The position numbers were made by a program, and so were the translations under genes. DNA of 54,396 bases, taken from NCBI RefSeq assembly GCF_003852425.1, contig NZ_QAJN01000012.1, positions 65,554-119,949 on the forward strand, in the 5' to 3' direction. Shown one piece after another: positions 45,701 through 54,068 of the stretch (position 1 is the stretch's first letter; every line of letters starts with the position of its first letter). The notes below the pieces were generated by a model that saw only the letters and a program-made list of their open reading frames with translations, did not search any database and was not told where the DNA came from. This stretch comes from Paucibacter sp. KBW04 (GTDB lineage: Bacteria > Pseudomonadota > Gammaproteobacteria > Burkholderiales > Burkholderiaceae_C).

Positions 45701-45871
45701 CATCTGGCGAGCTTGCAGCAAGCCCTGGGCGAGCACTTTTTGGAGTTAAAGACCTGTGTTGAGGCCTTTGAGTTCCAAGCCGCCGCGATGCTGATGCAGG
45801 CGCAGTTGCCGAGCATCGAAGCTCGGGCTGCTGCTGCCGCTGCTGAGCTTGCGGGAGCCCAGCCGGGCTAA
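42788..45871 (+). CDS. Hybrid sensor histidine kinase with two receivers and HPt domain
   Basis: This 1027-residue membrane kinase has two membrane segments (about 21-37 and 201-218), which enclose a helical periplasmic sensor of about 160 residues. Then come HisKA with His273 (SHEIRTPMN), HATPase (N box [10 protein letters not shown]1 DTGIGM, G2 GGTGLGLAI), a first receiver with Asp562 (MLDWIMP), a second receiver with Asp710 (LMDMQMP) and an HPt domain with His867 ([10 protein letters not shown]). A further helical stretch of about 110 residues follows the HPt. All phosphotransfer residues are present, so it can run a full His-Asp-His relay. The start is GTG. The final response regulator is not nearby. 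The Cache protein before it is a likely input partner. Confidence 0.92.
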   Translation: MVEKNVSAPFSLQSRHPKRVAGLGLLTLILLLVFVVNMRNGQVAVDAIYANLVRVQAATQKANTMLQLVMRQDIAVRGLGLSQEPAKMQSSYSTSVESTEAFGRLLDEFMAVPQGEINLRVLRELKQVQQQALPLIKEASGYAFSYQIEDTIRIINAQLDGVSRKRMELTTQYVALITQEANETTQRILEQAERSRNSTYFFGVLSLLSLVAFGVMMARELRHADAAVHEVEERRAREKAEVLASANVELAEALEVAKIATQAKSEFLANMSHEIRTPMNAIIGLSGLALRLDPSQRMRDYLDKIQQAGQHLLGIINDILDVSKVEAGRMELEQMPFDLERVLDNLSSLLLEKVSAKGLEMIWRIAPDVPFGLVGDPLRLGQILINYCNNALKFTETGEIELDLTVLEQSDQEVMLRFAVRDTGIGMTEAQQALLFRSFNQADASITRKYGGTGLGLAISKHLAALMGGEVGVSSVPGQGSVFWFTCRLGLGERRKLNFTPADAQGKRVLVIDDNPTAATVLAENLALLGFEVQIEHSGAAGLDRLSHAASAKAPFDFVMLDWIMPHLDGIETARLIQQAPVEPRPKLVLVTQFGREEVAQKSREVGISHVLVKPVNPSTLVDVMMNLLGHVGYASKPVALGKDLVQVRSDIRGARLLLVEDNAINQQVALELLTDEGFRVDIADNGAIALAKIDQAHQQGQAYDLVLMDMQMPVMDGLQATRKLREDPRNAQLPVVAMTANAMGSDRQLCLDAGMNDYVSKPIEPALLWRALNQWVPPDANRSPPNAAPLESASASAAELPAIAAQVLLMPVSGLEIELGLSRLNGKASFYTLLLRRFVEAHASYLAELKDSVAAADWPTAERAAHTLRGVAGNIAASDLQESAGSLENRLRRCVESAPTAAELLLLEPALNKVVQQVMALVQGLRRAFPASPGLSGQPSADEQDLARLCHSLLALLREDDGQAFEFVQEHLASLQQALGEHFLELKTCVEAFEFQAAAMLMQAQLPSIEARAAAAAAELAGAQPG

Positions 45872-45880
45872 GCCTCGGGC

Positions 45881-47614
45881 CTACTCAATCCGGGCCAAGC
45901 TGGCGCCCTGCAGCACATAAGTTCCAGCCTCAGCCAAATGCCTAAGCTTGCCGCTGCGCTGCGCCGTCACTTGCATTTCCATCTTCATCGCCTCCATCAC
46001 GGCAAGGGTCTGGCCGGCTGTGACTTCTTGACCGTCGGCGACGGCCCAGGATTGCAGATTGCCGGCGATCGGTGCGGGCACGGCCAGCGTGTCTACGGCC
46101 TTGGTCGGGTCGGCTGCGGGCTCGGTCGAATGGGCTTGATGGCCCAGGCCTCGCAGCAACTCGGTCGGCAGGCCCAGGCTGACGCGGCGGCCGTCGATCT
46201 CGACGTAGAGGCGCTGCAGGCTGTTGTCCGCCATTGGCTCGGCCCGCGCCGCCGCCTGCAGCGTGGTCGCGAAGTCAGTTTCTATCCAGCGGGTGTGGAC
46301 CTTGAAGCCGTCTTCGGAGACAAAGTCTGCGTGCTCCATCACCGCGCGGTGAAAGGGCAGGACCGAGGCCACGCCCTCGATGCGGAACTCGCGCAAGGCG
46401 CGGCGGGCTCTTTGAATGGCTTGCGCGCGCGTGGCGCCGGTGACGATGAGCTTGGCCATCAGCGAATCGAAGCTGCCGGGGATGGTGGAGCCGCTCTCCA
46501 CCCCCGAGTCCAGGCGCACGCCGGGCCCCGAGGGCGGCTCGAAGCGCTGAATCAAGCCGGGCGTGGGCAGAAAGCCGCGGCCCACGTCCTCGGCATTGAT
46601 GCGGAACTCGAAGGCATGGCCCAGGGGCTCGGGCGTTTGCGTGATGCGCAGCGGCAGGCCCTCGGCGATGCGCAGCTGCTCCACGACCAGGTCGATGCCG
46701 GTGGTCTGCTCGGTGACGGTGTGCTCCACCTGCAGCCGGGTGTTCACCTCCAAGAAGGTGATGGCGCCCGTTTGGCTTAGTAAAAACTCCACCGTGCCTG
46801 CGCCGGTGTAATGGGCAGCGGCGCAGATGTCGTGGGCGGCCTGGTGGATGCGCTCGCGTTGCTCGTGAGTGAGAAAGGGAGCGGGAGATTCTTCGACCAG
46901 TTTTTGATTGCGGCGCTGCAAGGAGCAGTCGCGCGTGCCCAGCACCAGGACCTGACCTTGGCTGTCGGCCAAGACCTGGGCCTCGATATGGCGGGGCCGG
47001 TCCAGATACTGCTCGACAAAGCACTCGCCACGGCCGAAGGCGGTGATGGCCTCGCGGCGGGCGGACTCATACAGCTCCGCCACCTCGTCCATGCGCCAGG
47101 CGATCTTCATGCCGCGCCCGCCGCCGCCGAACGCCGCCTTGATGATGATGGGCAGGCCGTGCTGCTCGGCAAAGGCCAGCACCTCGGCGGCACCCTGTAC
47201 CGGCTCGGCCGTGCCCTTCACCAGGGGCGCGCCCACCTGCATGGCGAGTTGGCGGGCCTGAATTTTGTCGCCCAGCAGGGCGATGGTGGCGGGCGAGGGG
47301 CCGATCCAGATCAGGCCCGCGTCCAGCACGGCCTGAGCAAAGGCCGCGCTCTCCGACAAAAAGCCATAGCCCGGATGCACCGCATCGGCGCCGCTGCGGC
47401 GCGCAACAGCCAATAGCTTTTCGATGTTGAGGTAAGTGTCGGCGGGCCGCTGGCCGTCGAGCCCATAGGCCTCATCGGCCATGCGGGTGTGCAAGGCGTT
47501 CAGGTCGGCATCGGCGTACACGGCGACGGACTGCACGCCGTAGTCGGCGCAGGCGCGGGCGATGCGGACGGCGATTTCGCCTCGATTGGCGATCAGAACT
47601 TTTTTTATCATCAT
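45881..47614 (-). CDS. Biotin carboxylase-BCCP fusion in the pxp operon
   Basis: This 577-residue protein begins as a biotin carboxylase ([31 protein letters not shown]-grasp Gly-rich loop [25 protein letters not shown]) and ends in a biotinyl domain with EAMKMEM, whose Lys would carry biotin. It charges biotin with bicarbonate and ATP. The length is that of the AccC-AccB type fused alpha chains, but no carboxyltransferase beta subunit of the acyl-CoA type lies nearby. Its start shares one base with the stop of the fused pxpB-pxpC gene. PxpB/PxpC are homologous to the carboxyltransferase part of urea carboxylase, so an enzyme of that plan, split in two chains, is possible. Confidence 0.9.
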   Translation of the reverse strand: MMIKKVLIANRGEIAVRIARACADYGVQSVAVYADADLNALHTRMADEAYGLDGQRPADTYLNIEKLLAVARRSGADAVHPGYGFLSESAAFAQAVLDAGLIWIGPSPATIALLGDKIQARQLAMQVGAPLVKGTAEPVQGAAEVLAFAEQHGLPIIIKAAFGGGGRGMKIAWRMDEVAELYESARREAITAFGRGECFVEQYLDRPRHIEAQVLADSQGQVLVLGTRDCSLQRRNQKLVEESPAPFLTHEQRERIHQAAHDICAAAHYTGAGTVEFLLSQTGAITFLEVNTRLQVEHTVTEQTTGIDLVVEQLRIAEGLPLRITQTPEPLGHAFEFRINAEDVGRGFLPTPGLIQRFEPPSGPGVRLDSGVESGSTIPGSFDSLMAKLIVTGATRAQAIQRARRALREFRIEGVASVLPFHRAVMEHADFVSEDGFKVHTRWIETDFATTLQAAARAEPMADNSLQRLYVEIDGRRVSLGLPTELLRGLGHQAHSTEPAADPTKAVDTLAVPAPIAGNLQSWAVADGQEVTAGQTLAVMEAMKMEMQVTAQRSGKLRHLAEAGTYVLQGASLARIE

Positions 47615-49191
47615 CAAGAGCCTTGTGTGACCGGCCGAAACTTCAGCCAAGCATGAACAGGAATCTGCCCCGCCAGATCGAGGTGGTAGCTCGCCACATT
47701 GGCGATCACGGGGTAGCCGCCGGTGAGCGGGTGGTCGGCCAAAAAGAGCACCGGCTGGCCATTGGCCGGGACCTGGATCGCGCCCCAAGCTGTGCCTTCG
47801 CTGGGCAGCTCCTGCTGCACGCTGCGCTGCAGGGCTTGCTCACCTGCCAAGCGCAGGCCGATGCGATTGCTCTGCGGCGTGACCTGCCAGGCCTGGCTGC
47901 ACAGCAGATCCAAGGCCTCTTGGCTGAACCAGTCATCGCGGGGGCCCAGCACGATGTCCAAGGTGATGGTCTCGTTGGGGTGGGGCAGCTTGGGAGGGTG
48001 AGTTTCAGGGGCACTCACCACCGCCGCACCCCGAGGCGGATGCAGGTTCAGCACATCGCCCACGGCCAAGGGCGGCGGGCCGATGCGGGCCAGGGTGTCG
48101 GTCGCGCAACTGCCCAACACCGGTGTGACGGTGAAGCCGCCGCGTGCAGCCAGATAGCTGCGCAGGCCGGCACTGGGGGCGCCCAAGTCGAGCGTGTCGC
48201 CGTCGGCCAGGGCCAGGGCTTGATGGCTTGGCACCGGCCAGCTGCGGCCGTTTGCCTCGGTCAGTGTGAGTGCCAGGGCAGCCCCCGTCACCGCCACCAC
48301 GTTCTCGCCCCGGCTGCGCAGCTTCAGGCCGCCGCCCAGGACTTCGAGTGCGGCCGTGTTGGAGGCATTGCCCACCAGTCGGTTGGCGCTCTTCAAGGCC
48401 GCTTGATCCATGGCGCCCGAGGCCGCGACGCCCTGGCCTGCCAGGCCCTTGCGGCCCAGGTCTTGGAACAAGGTTTGCAGGCCAGTGGCGAGCACTTCCA
48501 AGGCGCTGGCGCTGGGCTCGGCCTGAGCGGCGTCGGCTTGAATCGGCGCCGAGGCTGGCTTGGGGTGGTAGCCCGCTTTGGCCATGTCCACAAAGCGGAC
48601 TCGGTCGCCCGGTTGCAGCAGGGCGGGCTGGGCACGGCTGAGGTCCCACATGGCCCCGGGGGTTTGGCCGATGATTTGCCACCCCCCAGGGCTGGCCTGC
48701 GGGTAGATGCCGCTGAAACAGCCGGCCAGGCCCACGGCGCCCGCCGGAATGCGGGTGCGCGGTGTGGCGCGGCGGGGCATGTCGTCAAAGCTCGGGTGGC
48801 CGCCGCTGAGGTAGGCAAAGCCGGGCGCAAAGCCGGTGAAGGCCACGCTGTACTCGGCGCCGGTATGGCGCTCAATCACTTCGGCTGGGCTGATGTCCAG
48901 CAGGGCCGCCACCTCGGCTAGGTCTTCGCCCTGGTAGTCGACGGGAATCGTGATCAGGCGGCCGGCCGCGCGTGCGCTGTTGCTGAGGTCGCGAGCCAGG
49001 ATCTCTTCGCGCAGGCGCGCCATCGTTGTGGCCGCTGGGCGCCAGCGGATCAGCACGGTGCGCGCGCCCGGCACCAGCTCTTCCACCCCGGCCAGGGGCT
49101 CGCTTTGCAGCGAGTGCAAGAGGGCCAGGGTCTCTTCCAGATCGGCCAGCTCCACCAGCATGGCGTCCAAATTGACGGTAAGGAATCGCAT
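47614..49191 (-). CDS. pxpBC: Fused 5-oxoprolinase subunits PxpB-PxpC
   Basis: This 525-residue protein joins two subunits that are separate in E. coli. Residues 1 to about 205 are PxpB/KipI (AHS1: [50 protein letters not shown]). Residues about 215-525 are PxpC/KipA (AHS2: [64 protein letters not shown]). With PxpA they open 5-oxoproline to glutamate at the cost of ATP. Both parts look intact. The gene begins five bases after pxpA and shares one base with the carboxylase gene. Confidence 0.93.
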   Translation of the reverse strand: MRFLTVNLDAMLVELADLEETLALLHSLQSEPLAGVEELVPGARTVLIRWRPAATTMARLREEILARDLSNSARAAGRLITIPVDYQGEDLAEVAALLDISPAEVIERHTGAEYSVAFTGFAPGFAYLSGGHPSFDDMPRRATPRTRIPAGAVGLAGCFSGIYPQASPGGWQIIGQTPGAMWDLSRAQPALLQPGDRVRFVDMAKAGYHPKPASAPIQADAAQAEPSASALEVLATGLQTLFQDLGRKGLAGQGVAASGAMDQAALKSANRLVGNASNTAALEVLGGGLKLRSRGENVVAVTGAALALTLTEANGRSWPVPSHQALALADGDTLDLGAPSAGLRSYLAARGGFTVTPVLGSCATDTLARIGPPPLAVGDVLNLHPPRGAAVVSAPETHPPKLPHPNETITLDIVLGPRDDWFSQEALDLLCSQAWQVTPQSNRIGLRLAGEQALQRSVQQELPSEGTAWGAIQVPANGQPVLFLADHPLTGGYPVIANVASYHLDLAGQIPVHAWLKFRPVTQGS

Positions 49192-49196
49192 GCTGA

Positions 49197-49955
49197 TCAG
49201 GCCGCAAAGCTGTGGATCTGCACGCCTGCTTGCTCCAGCGTGGCGCGCACCTGGGTGGCGATGGCGACGGCATCGGGGCTGTCGCCGTGCACGCAGATGG
49301 AGTCGGCCTGCAAGTGGATCAGGCTGCCGTCTATGGCCTCGACCACGCCGTCCCGCACCAGTCGCAGCATGCGCTGAGCGATGAGGTTTGCGTCGTGCAG
49401 CACGGCGCCGGGTTCACGCCGCGAGACCAAGGCGCCTGTGGCGGTGTAGGCGCGATCGGCAAAGGCCTCGGCCACCACGGGCAGGCCCGCCGCACGCGCC
49501 CAGGCCAGCAGGGGCGAACCAGCCAAGCCTACCAGCGTCAAGCTGGCGTCCACGGCCAAGATCGCTTGAATCACATCGGCCGCCTGACGGGGGTCTTGGG
49601 CAATGGTGTTGTAGAGCGCGCCATGCGGCTTCACATAGCTGACCCGGGTGCCCGCCACGCGGGCCAGGGCCTGCAGGGCGCCGATTTGGTAGATCACATC
49701 GGCGATCAGGTCGGCGCTGTCCACCTCCATCTTGCGGCGGCCAAAACCTTGCAGATCGCGGTAGGCCACATGGGCGCCCACGGCCACGCCGCTCTGGGCG
49801 GCCTGGCGCAGGGTGGCCAGCAGGCCGGCCGGGTCACCGGCATGGAAGCCGCAAGCCACATTGGCGCTGCTGACCAAGCCCAGCATGGCCGCATCGTCGC
49901 CCATGCGCCAGGCACCGAAGCTCTCGCCGAGGTCGCTATTCAGATCGATCTGCAT
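49197..49955 (-). CDS. pxpA: 5-oxoprolinase subunit PxpA (LamB/YcsF family)
   Basis: PxpA is 252 residues long with the family's usual length and motifs: [14 protein letters not shown] at the start, [39 protein letters not shown] and [15 protein letters not shown]. It is the catalytic-type subunit of prokaryotic 5-oxoprolinase and acts with PxpB and PxpC in the cytoplasm. It lies three bases after the DUF979 gene and five before pxpBC, inside a tight operon. Confidence 0.96.
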   Translation of the reverse strand: MQIDLNSDLGESFGAWRMGDDAAMLGLVSSANVACGFHAGDPAGLLATLRQAAQSGVAVGAHVAYRDLQGFGRRKMEVDSADLIADVIYQIGALQALARVAGTRVSYVKPHGALYNTIAQDPRQAADVIQAILAVDASLTLVGLAGSPLLAWARAAGLPVVAEAFADRAYTATGALVSRREPGAVLHDANLIAQRMLRLVRDGVVEAIDGSLIHLQADSICVHGDSPDAVAIATQVRATLEQAGVQIHSFAA

Positions 49956-49958
49956 GGT

Positions 49959-50912
49959 TCAAAACATCAGGAAGTACATCAGGAACACATTGGCCACCAG
50001 CAGGGTGAGGGCCGTGGGTATTTGGGCGCGGATCACGGCATTCTTGTCCGGCAACTCCAAGAGCGCGGCGGGCACGATATTGAAGTTGGCGGCCATGGGC
50101 GTCATCAGCGTCCCGCAATAGCCCGACATCATGCCGATGGCCGCCATCACCGCCGGGTTGCCGCCGTATACGCCCACCAGAATCGGCACGCCCACGCCGC
50201 CTGTCATGACGGGGAAGGCGGCGAAGCCATTGCCCATGATGACGGTGAACAAGGCCATGCCCAGGACGTAGACGGCCACCGCGACGAAGCGGATGTCCAT
50301 ATTGATATAGCTGGTGGTGACGTAAGCCACGGCCTTGCCCACGCCGGCGTCGGAGAACACCAGGCCCAGCATGCCCAGCATCTGCGGCAGCACCAGGGCC
50401 CAGCCGAGTGCGTCGGTCAGGCGGCGCGATTCGCGCATGCCTTGCACAGGGCTTTCGCGGGTCATCCAGCAGGTGATGGCAAAGGCGCTGATGCAGCCCA
50501 GGGCCAGACCGATCAAGGTGGTGTTCTTGGGGTCCAGCAGGGGCACACCGCCCACCATCAGATGCTTGGCCGACAAGGTGGCGGCGACGGTGACCAAGGG
50601 GATGGTCAATGCCGGCAGAAAGAGCTTGTTGCCCAGGCGCTTGGCGGCGGCCAGATAGTCTTCGGCACGGCGTTCGATGTGGCGGCCTGAGCCCACGCCG
50701 CCAAAGCCGGCGATCAAGGCCATCAGGATCACGCCCGCGCCCACCCAGGTGGGCGGCAGCTTTTCACCGACCAGGAACACCAGGGAATAGAGGCCCCAGA
50801 ACAAGCCGCTGCTGAAGCGCTTGGGGTGTGTTTTGTCGGCCAGGGTCATGGCCGACATGATGAGCAGAATGCCGCCCACCAGGTAGTAGAGGTGTTGGAT
50901 GGAGATGATCAT
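49959..50912 (-). CDS. DUF979 membrane protein, probable permease
   Basis: This 317-residue membrane protein has about nine predicted segments and matches DUF979 (N-terminal QHLYYLVGGILLIMSAM; later FGGVGSGRH; MGNGFAAFPVMTGGVGVPI; YCGTLMTPMAANFNIVPAALLEL). DUF969 and DUF979 genes occur as pairs, often beside pyroglutamyl peptidase or oxoprolinase genes, and are thought to form a transporter. It overlaps the DUF969 gene by four bases (ATGA). Uptake of 5-oxoproline is the best guess from context. Confidence 0.85.
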   Translation of the reverse strand: MIISIQHLYYLVGGILLIMSAMTLADKTHPKRFSSGLFWGLYSLVFLVGEKLPPTWVGAGVILMALIAGFGGVGSGRHIERRAEDYLAAAKRLGNKLFLPALTIPLVTVAATLSAKHLMVGGVPLLDPKNTTLIGLALGCISAFAITCWMTRESPVQGMRESRRLTDALGWALVLPQMLGMLGLVFSDAGVGKAVAYVTTSYINMDIRFVAVAVYVLGMALFTVIMGNGFAAFPVMTGGVGVPILVGVYGGNPAVMAAIGMMSGYCGTLMTPMAANFNIVPAALLELPDKNAVIRAQIPTALTLLVANVFLMYFLMF

Positions 50913-51625
50913 TTGCTACCTTCTTCTCCGTCCTTGGCTGCGCCCAGCTCGCGGTTGAGGGCCTTGTCCAGCCGTATCAAACGCCAGGCGTGGATCAGGA
51001 AGGCGACGATGGCCGTGGGGATGCCCCACAGGGCGATATGCAGAGGCTCGACCGTGATGCCGGCCTCGCTGAGGAAGGTGGTCATCAAGACGATGGCACC
51101 GAAGGCCACAAAGATGTCTTCACCGAAGAAGAGGCCCACGTTGTCGGTCGCCGCCGCGTAGGCGCGCAGCTTGTAGCGTATGCGCTCGGGCAGGCTGCCG
51201 TAGCGGGTCTCGGCCGTGCCTTCCACCATGGGAGCGAGCAGGGGGCGCACCATTTGCGGGTGGCCGCCCAAGCTGGTTAGCCCCATGGCGGCGGTCAGCT
51301 GGCGTGCGGCCAGATAGACCAAGAGCAAGCGGCCCGCGGTGGCGGACTTGATGCTGGCGATCCAGCGCTGCGCGTGCTGGCGCAGGCCGTGGCGTTCCAG
51401 CAGGCCGATCACGCCCAGGGGCAGCAAGATGATGAGGGGCAGATTGCGGGTCTTGATAAAGCCCGCGCCAATGGTGGCCAGCACTTTTGTGGGGTCAAAA
51501 CCCGCCGCCAGGGCGGTGGCCACGGCCGTGGTGATGACCACCAGCATGGGGTTGAAGCGCAGGACGAAGCCCGCGACGATGACCGCCACCCCGATGAGTG
51601 GCCATAGATTGAGGTCCTGAATCAT
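50909..51625 (-). CDS. DUF969 membrane protein, probable permease
   Basis: This 238-residue membrane protein of the DUF969 family is the partner of DUF979. Motifs: LWPLIGVAVIVAGFVLRFNP, LPLGVIGLLERHGLR, LTSLGGHPQMVRPL and AATDNVGLFFGEDIFVAFGA. It is the first gene of the operon. The ATG at 51625 has AAAGGAA seven bases before it; the frame is open upstream to 51907, but that part covers the control region. Expression is probably set by the divergent GntR-type gene. Confidence 0.85.
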   Translation of the reverse strand: MIQDLNLWPLIGVAVIVAGFVLRFNPMLVVITTAVATALAAGFDPTKVLATIGAGFIKTRNLPLIILLPLGVIGLLERHGLRQHAQRWIASIKSATAGRLLLVYLAARQLTAAMGLTSLGGHPQMVRPLLAPMVEGTAETRYGSLPERIRYKLRAYAAATDNVGLFFGEDIFVAFGAIVLMTTFLSEAGITVEPLHIALWGIPTAIVAFLIHAWRLIRLDKALNRELGAAKDGEEGSK

Positions 51626-51723
51626 GTGATTCCTTTGTGGGGTCAAAAGTCGCCGGTCCCTGAACGCCTCGCCCATTGCCTGGGTCTGTGGCTTGCTCTC
51701 ATCCCGCTCATTTGTGTGCAGGA

Positions 51724-51757
51724 ATTGTTGAACAATATTTGTATTGTGCTCAACAAT
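51724..51757. promoter_or_regulatory. Candidate operator of the GntR-type regulator
   Basis: The site lies between the divergent regulator and pxp operon. ATTGTT and AACAAT form a perfect 13-base palindrome (51724-51736) with one central base. ATTGTTGA (51724-51731) also pairs with TCAACAAT (51750-51757), so two related half-sites flank an A/T-rich centre. FadR/GntR-type regulators often bind such short TTGT/ACAA palindromes. The A/T-rich block stands out from the GC-rich surroundings. Confidence 0.55.
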
Positions 51758-51879
51758 CGTCGATTGCAGGCATTCGGACATACCCTCGGCCCGGCTGGCC
51801 CCGATGTGAAAGAATCGCCCGCAAGAATTTGCGCCGTGCTTGCTCTGCGAGCCGGTGCCGCCACCTCTGACGCCCCGGT

Positions 51880-52536
51880 ATGACGCAAACCCTTCAAAAA
51901 GACGCAAGCCCGCTCACGCTGAACCAACGCAAGGCCGATGTGATCCGGCAAAAGATTTTTGACGGGGAGTTTTTGCCGGGGCAGCGCCTGTCGGAGGCGG
52001 CGCTGAGTGAGAGCCTGGAGATCTCACGCAATACCTTGCGCGAGGTCTTTCGCATCCTCACCCAGGAGGGCTTGCTGGTGCATGCGCCCAATCGTGGGGT
52101 GTCGGTGGCCACGCCCACGGCGGCGGCCATCATGGACATCTACCGCCTGCGCCGCCTGATCGAATGCCAGGCCCTGGCCCAGGCCTACCCGCAGCACCCG
52201 GCGCGGCAGCAGATGCGCGCGGCGGTGGAGCAGGCCAAGGCTTGCCGCGAGGCGGCCGACTGGCGCGGCGTGGGCACGGCCAATATGGCCTTCCACCTGG
52301 CCATCGTGCGCCTGGCCGATAGCCAGCGGCTCAACGCCATGTTTGAGCAGATGCTGGCCGAGCTACGCCTGGCCTTTGGGCTGCTGAAGGACTCGGCCCT
52401 TTTGCACGGGCCTTATATCGAGACCAATCAGCGGATTCTGGAATTGTTCGAGGCCGGCCAGCTGGCCGAGAGTGCGGCCTTGTTGAAGGACTATTTGCAG
52501 CACTCCGAGCGGGTGGTGCTGGCCGCCAGCCACTGA
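51880..52536 (+). CDS. GntR family regulator, FadR/FCD type
   Basis: This 218-residue regulator has an N-terminal winged helix of the GntR type (about 15-80: KADVIRQKIFDGEFLPGQRLSEAALSESLEISRNTLREVFRIL) and a C-terminal all-helical FCD ligand domain (about 90-215), with the usual metal-binding or ligand residues in the helices (MAFHLAIV). It is divergent to the DUF969-DUF979-pxp operon and likely controls it, with 5-oxoproline or a related acid as possible ligand. This is inferred from position only. It stops three bases before the end of the convergent Bug-protein gene. Confidence 0.9.
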   Translation: MTQTLQKDASPLTLNQRKADVIRQKIFDGEFLPGQRLSEAALSESLEISRNTLREVFRILTQEGLLVHAPNRGVSVATPTAAAIMDIYRLRRLIECQALAQAYPQHPARQQMRAAVEQAKACREAADWRGVGTANMAFHLAIVRLADSQRLNAMFEQMLAELRLAFGLLKDSALLHGPYIETNQRILELFEAGQLAESAALLKDYLQHSERVVLAASH

Positions 52537-52538
52537 AC

Positions 52539-53561
52539 TTACTCCGCTGAGAGCTTGCGCTCCTTGATCAGCGCATGCCAGCTCTGGGTTTCTTGTTGCA
52601 CAAAGCGGCCCAGGGCGGGGCCGTCGCTGGGGTCGACCTGCAGACCGAACTCCTCCAAGCGGGCCTTCACCTCGGGCAGTTTGATGGCCTTGTTCATCTC
52701 CGCCGTCAGGCGCTGGACGATGGGCTCGGGCGTGCCCTTGGGCACGAACAGCCCTTGCCAGGCCGACACATCGACGCCCTTCAGTCCTAACTCTTCAAAA
52801 GTGGGGACATCGGGCAGTTGATTGAGTCGTTTTTTGCTCAGCACGGCCAGGGGCTTGAGTTTGCCGGCGCGAATCTGCGCCAGGCTGGCGGCGGTGTCCA
52901 GAATGGCCATGGGCACGACACCGGCCATCAGGTCTTGGATCGCAAACGCGGTGCCGCGGTAGGGCACATGGACGACGAAGGTCTGGCTGCGCTCCTTGAT
53001 CAGCTCCATGGCCAGATGGTGCGGGCTGCCGATGCCGGGCGAGGCATAGCTGTATTTGCCGGGGTTCTTTTTCAGTTCGGCCAGCCACTGGCTGGCGCTG
53101 CTGAAACCCGAGCTGGGGTTGACTACCAGCATCAAAGGAAAGCGCGCCATGAATCCGACCGGCGTGAAGTCGCTGGGCGAGTAGGGCAGCTTTTTGTACA
53201 TGGCGCTGTTGAAGACCATGGCACCGTTATCGCCCGTCAGCAAGGTGTAGCCATCGGCGGCCGACTTGGCCGCCGCGTCCGTGCCTATGCTGCCACCCGC
53301 GCCGGGGCGGTTGTCGATGATGAAGGTCTGGCCCAGCTGCTTGCCCATATAGGGCGCCAGCTGGCGCGCCAGAAAGTCGGAGCCGCCGCCGGCCGGGTAG
53401 GCCACGATCCATTTGATCGGCTTGTTGGGCCAGGCGGCGTTGTCGGCCCGCGCCGGCGTGGCAAGCATGGGGAGCAGGCCAGCCAGCAGGGCCGAGCCGA
53501 GTTGAAGTAGAAGAAGGGGGCGGCGGCGAACCGGGGCGGTGCTTCGGGCTTTGGGCGGCAT
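52539..53561 (-). CDS. Bug family (TctC-like) periplasmic binding protein
   Basis: This 340-residue solute-binding protein has a signal peptide (LLLQLGSALLAGLLPMLATPARA, cut near residue 39). Typical Bug marks: WPNKPIKWIVAYPAGGGSDFLAR, IIDNRPGAGGSIGTDAAAKSAADGYTLL and LPDVPTFEELGL. Such proteins bind carboxylates, nicotinate, amino acids or similar compounds. No tctA or tctB membrane gene lies nearby, as is usual for the many orphan Bug genes of Burkholderiales. Because it sits next to the pxp locus, 5-oxoproline is one possible ligand. Confidence 0.93.
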   Translation of the reverse strand: MPPKARSTAPVRRRPLLLLQLGSALLAGLLPMLATPARADNAAWPNKPIKWIVAYPAGGGSDFLARQLAPYMGKQLGQTFIIDNRPGAGGSIGTDAAAKSAADGYTLLTGDNGAMVFNSAMYKKLPYSPSDFTPVGFMARFPLMLVVNPSSGFSSASQWLAELKKNPGKYSYASPGIGSPHHLAMELIKERSQTFVVHVPYRGTAFAIQDLMAGVVPMAILDTAASLAQIRAGKLKPLAVLSKKRLNQLPDVPTFEELGLKGVDVSAWQGLFVPKGTPEPIVQRLTAEMNKAIKLPEVKARLEEFGLQVDPSDGPALGRFVQQETQSWHALIKERKLSAE

Positions 53562-53621
53562 GGAAGATCTCTGTGTTGGCTTACAGTGCCGCCATCTTAG
53601 TCATGCCTCGCAGCCATTCCC

Positions 53622-54068
53622 ATGAGCCATACGCCCAACACCTGCCCTTTGTGCCTCGAAGCGGGCGGCCTGCTGGTGCATCAAACGCCGCAATGGCGCT
53701 TGATCCGCGTGCTGGACGATGCCAACTTCCCGGCGTTTTACCGCCTGATCTGGCAAGGGCCCGGAACCCATATCGCCGAGTTCAGCGCCCTGTCCCAAGC
53801 CGAGCGCAGCGCCTGCATGGAGGCGGTGGCCACGGTGGAGCGGGTGCTGCTTGAGCAGCTGCGGCCCACCAAGATCAATCTGGCCAGCCTGGGGAATATG
53901 GTGCCGCATCTGCACTGGCATGTGATTGCCCGCTTTGACTGGGACAGCCATTTCCCTAACCCCGTCTGGGGCGCGGCCCAGCGCGAAGTCGCGGGCGGAG
54001 CCGAGGCGCGCTTGGCCCTGCCGCTGGCCGAGCTGGATCGCCTGCTGGCCGCCGCTTTTAAAAGTTAG
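53622..54068 (+). CDS. HIT family protein
   Basis: This 148-residue protein of the histidine-triad superfamily acts as a nucleotide hydrolase or transferase. The active-site motif is PHLHWHVIARF. An N-terminal CPLC pair (TCPLCLEAGG) may bind zinc, and WRLIRVLDDANFPAFYRLI forms the usual first strands. The arrangement is that of the diadenosine tetraphosphate hydrolase-like HIT proteins common in betaproteobacteria. Its end overlaps the end of the convergent gene by four bases. Confidence 0.92.
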   Translation: MSHTPNTCPLCLEAGGLLVHQTPQWRLIRVLDDANFPAFYRLIWQGPGTHIAEFSALSQAERSACMEAVATVERVLLEQLRPTKINLASLGNMVPHLHWHVIARFDWDSHFPNPVWGAAQREVAGGAEARLALPLAELDRLLAAAFKS

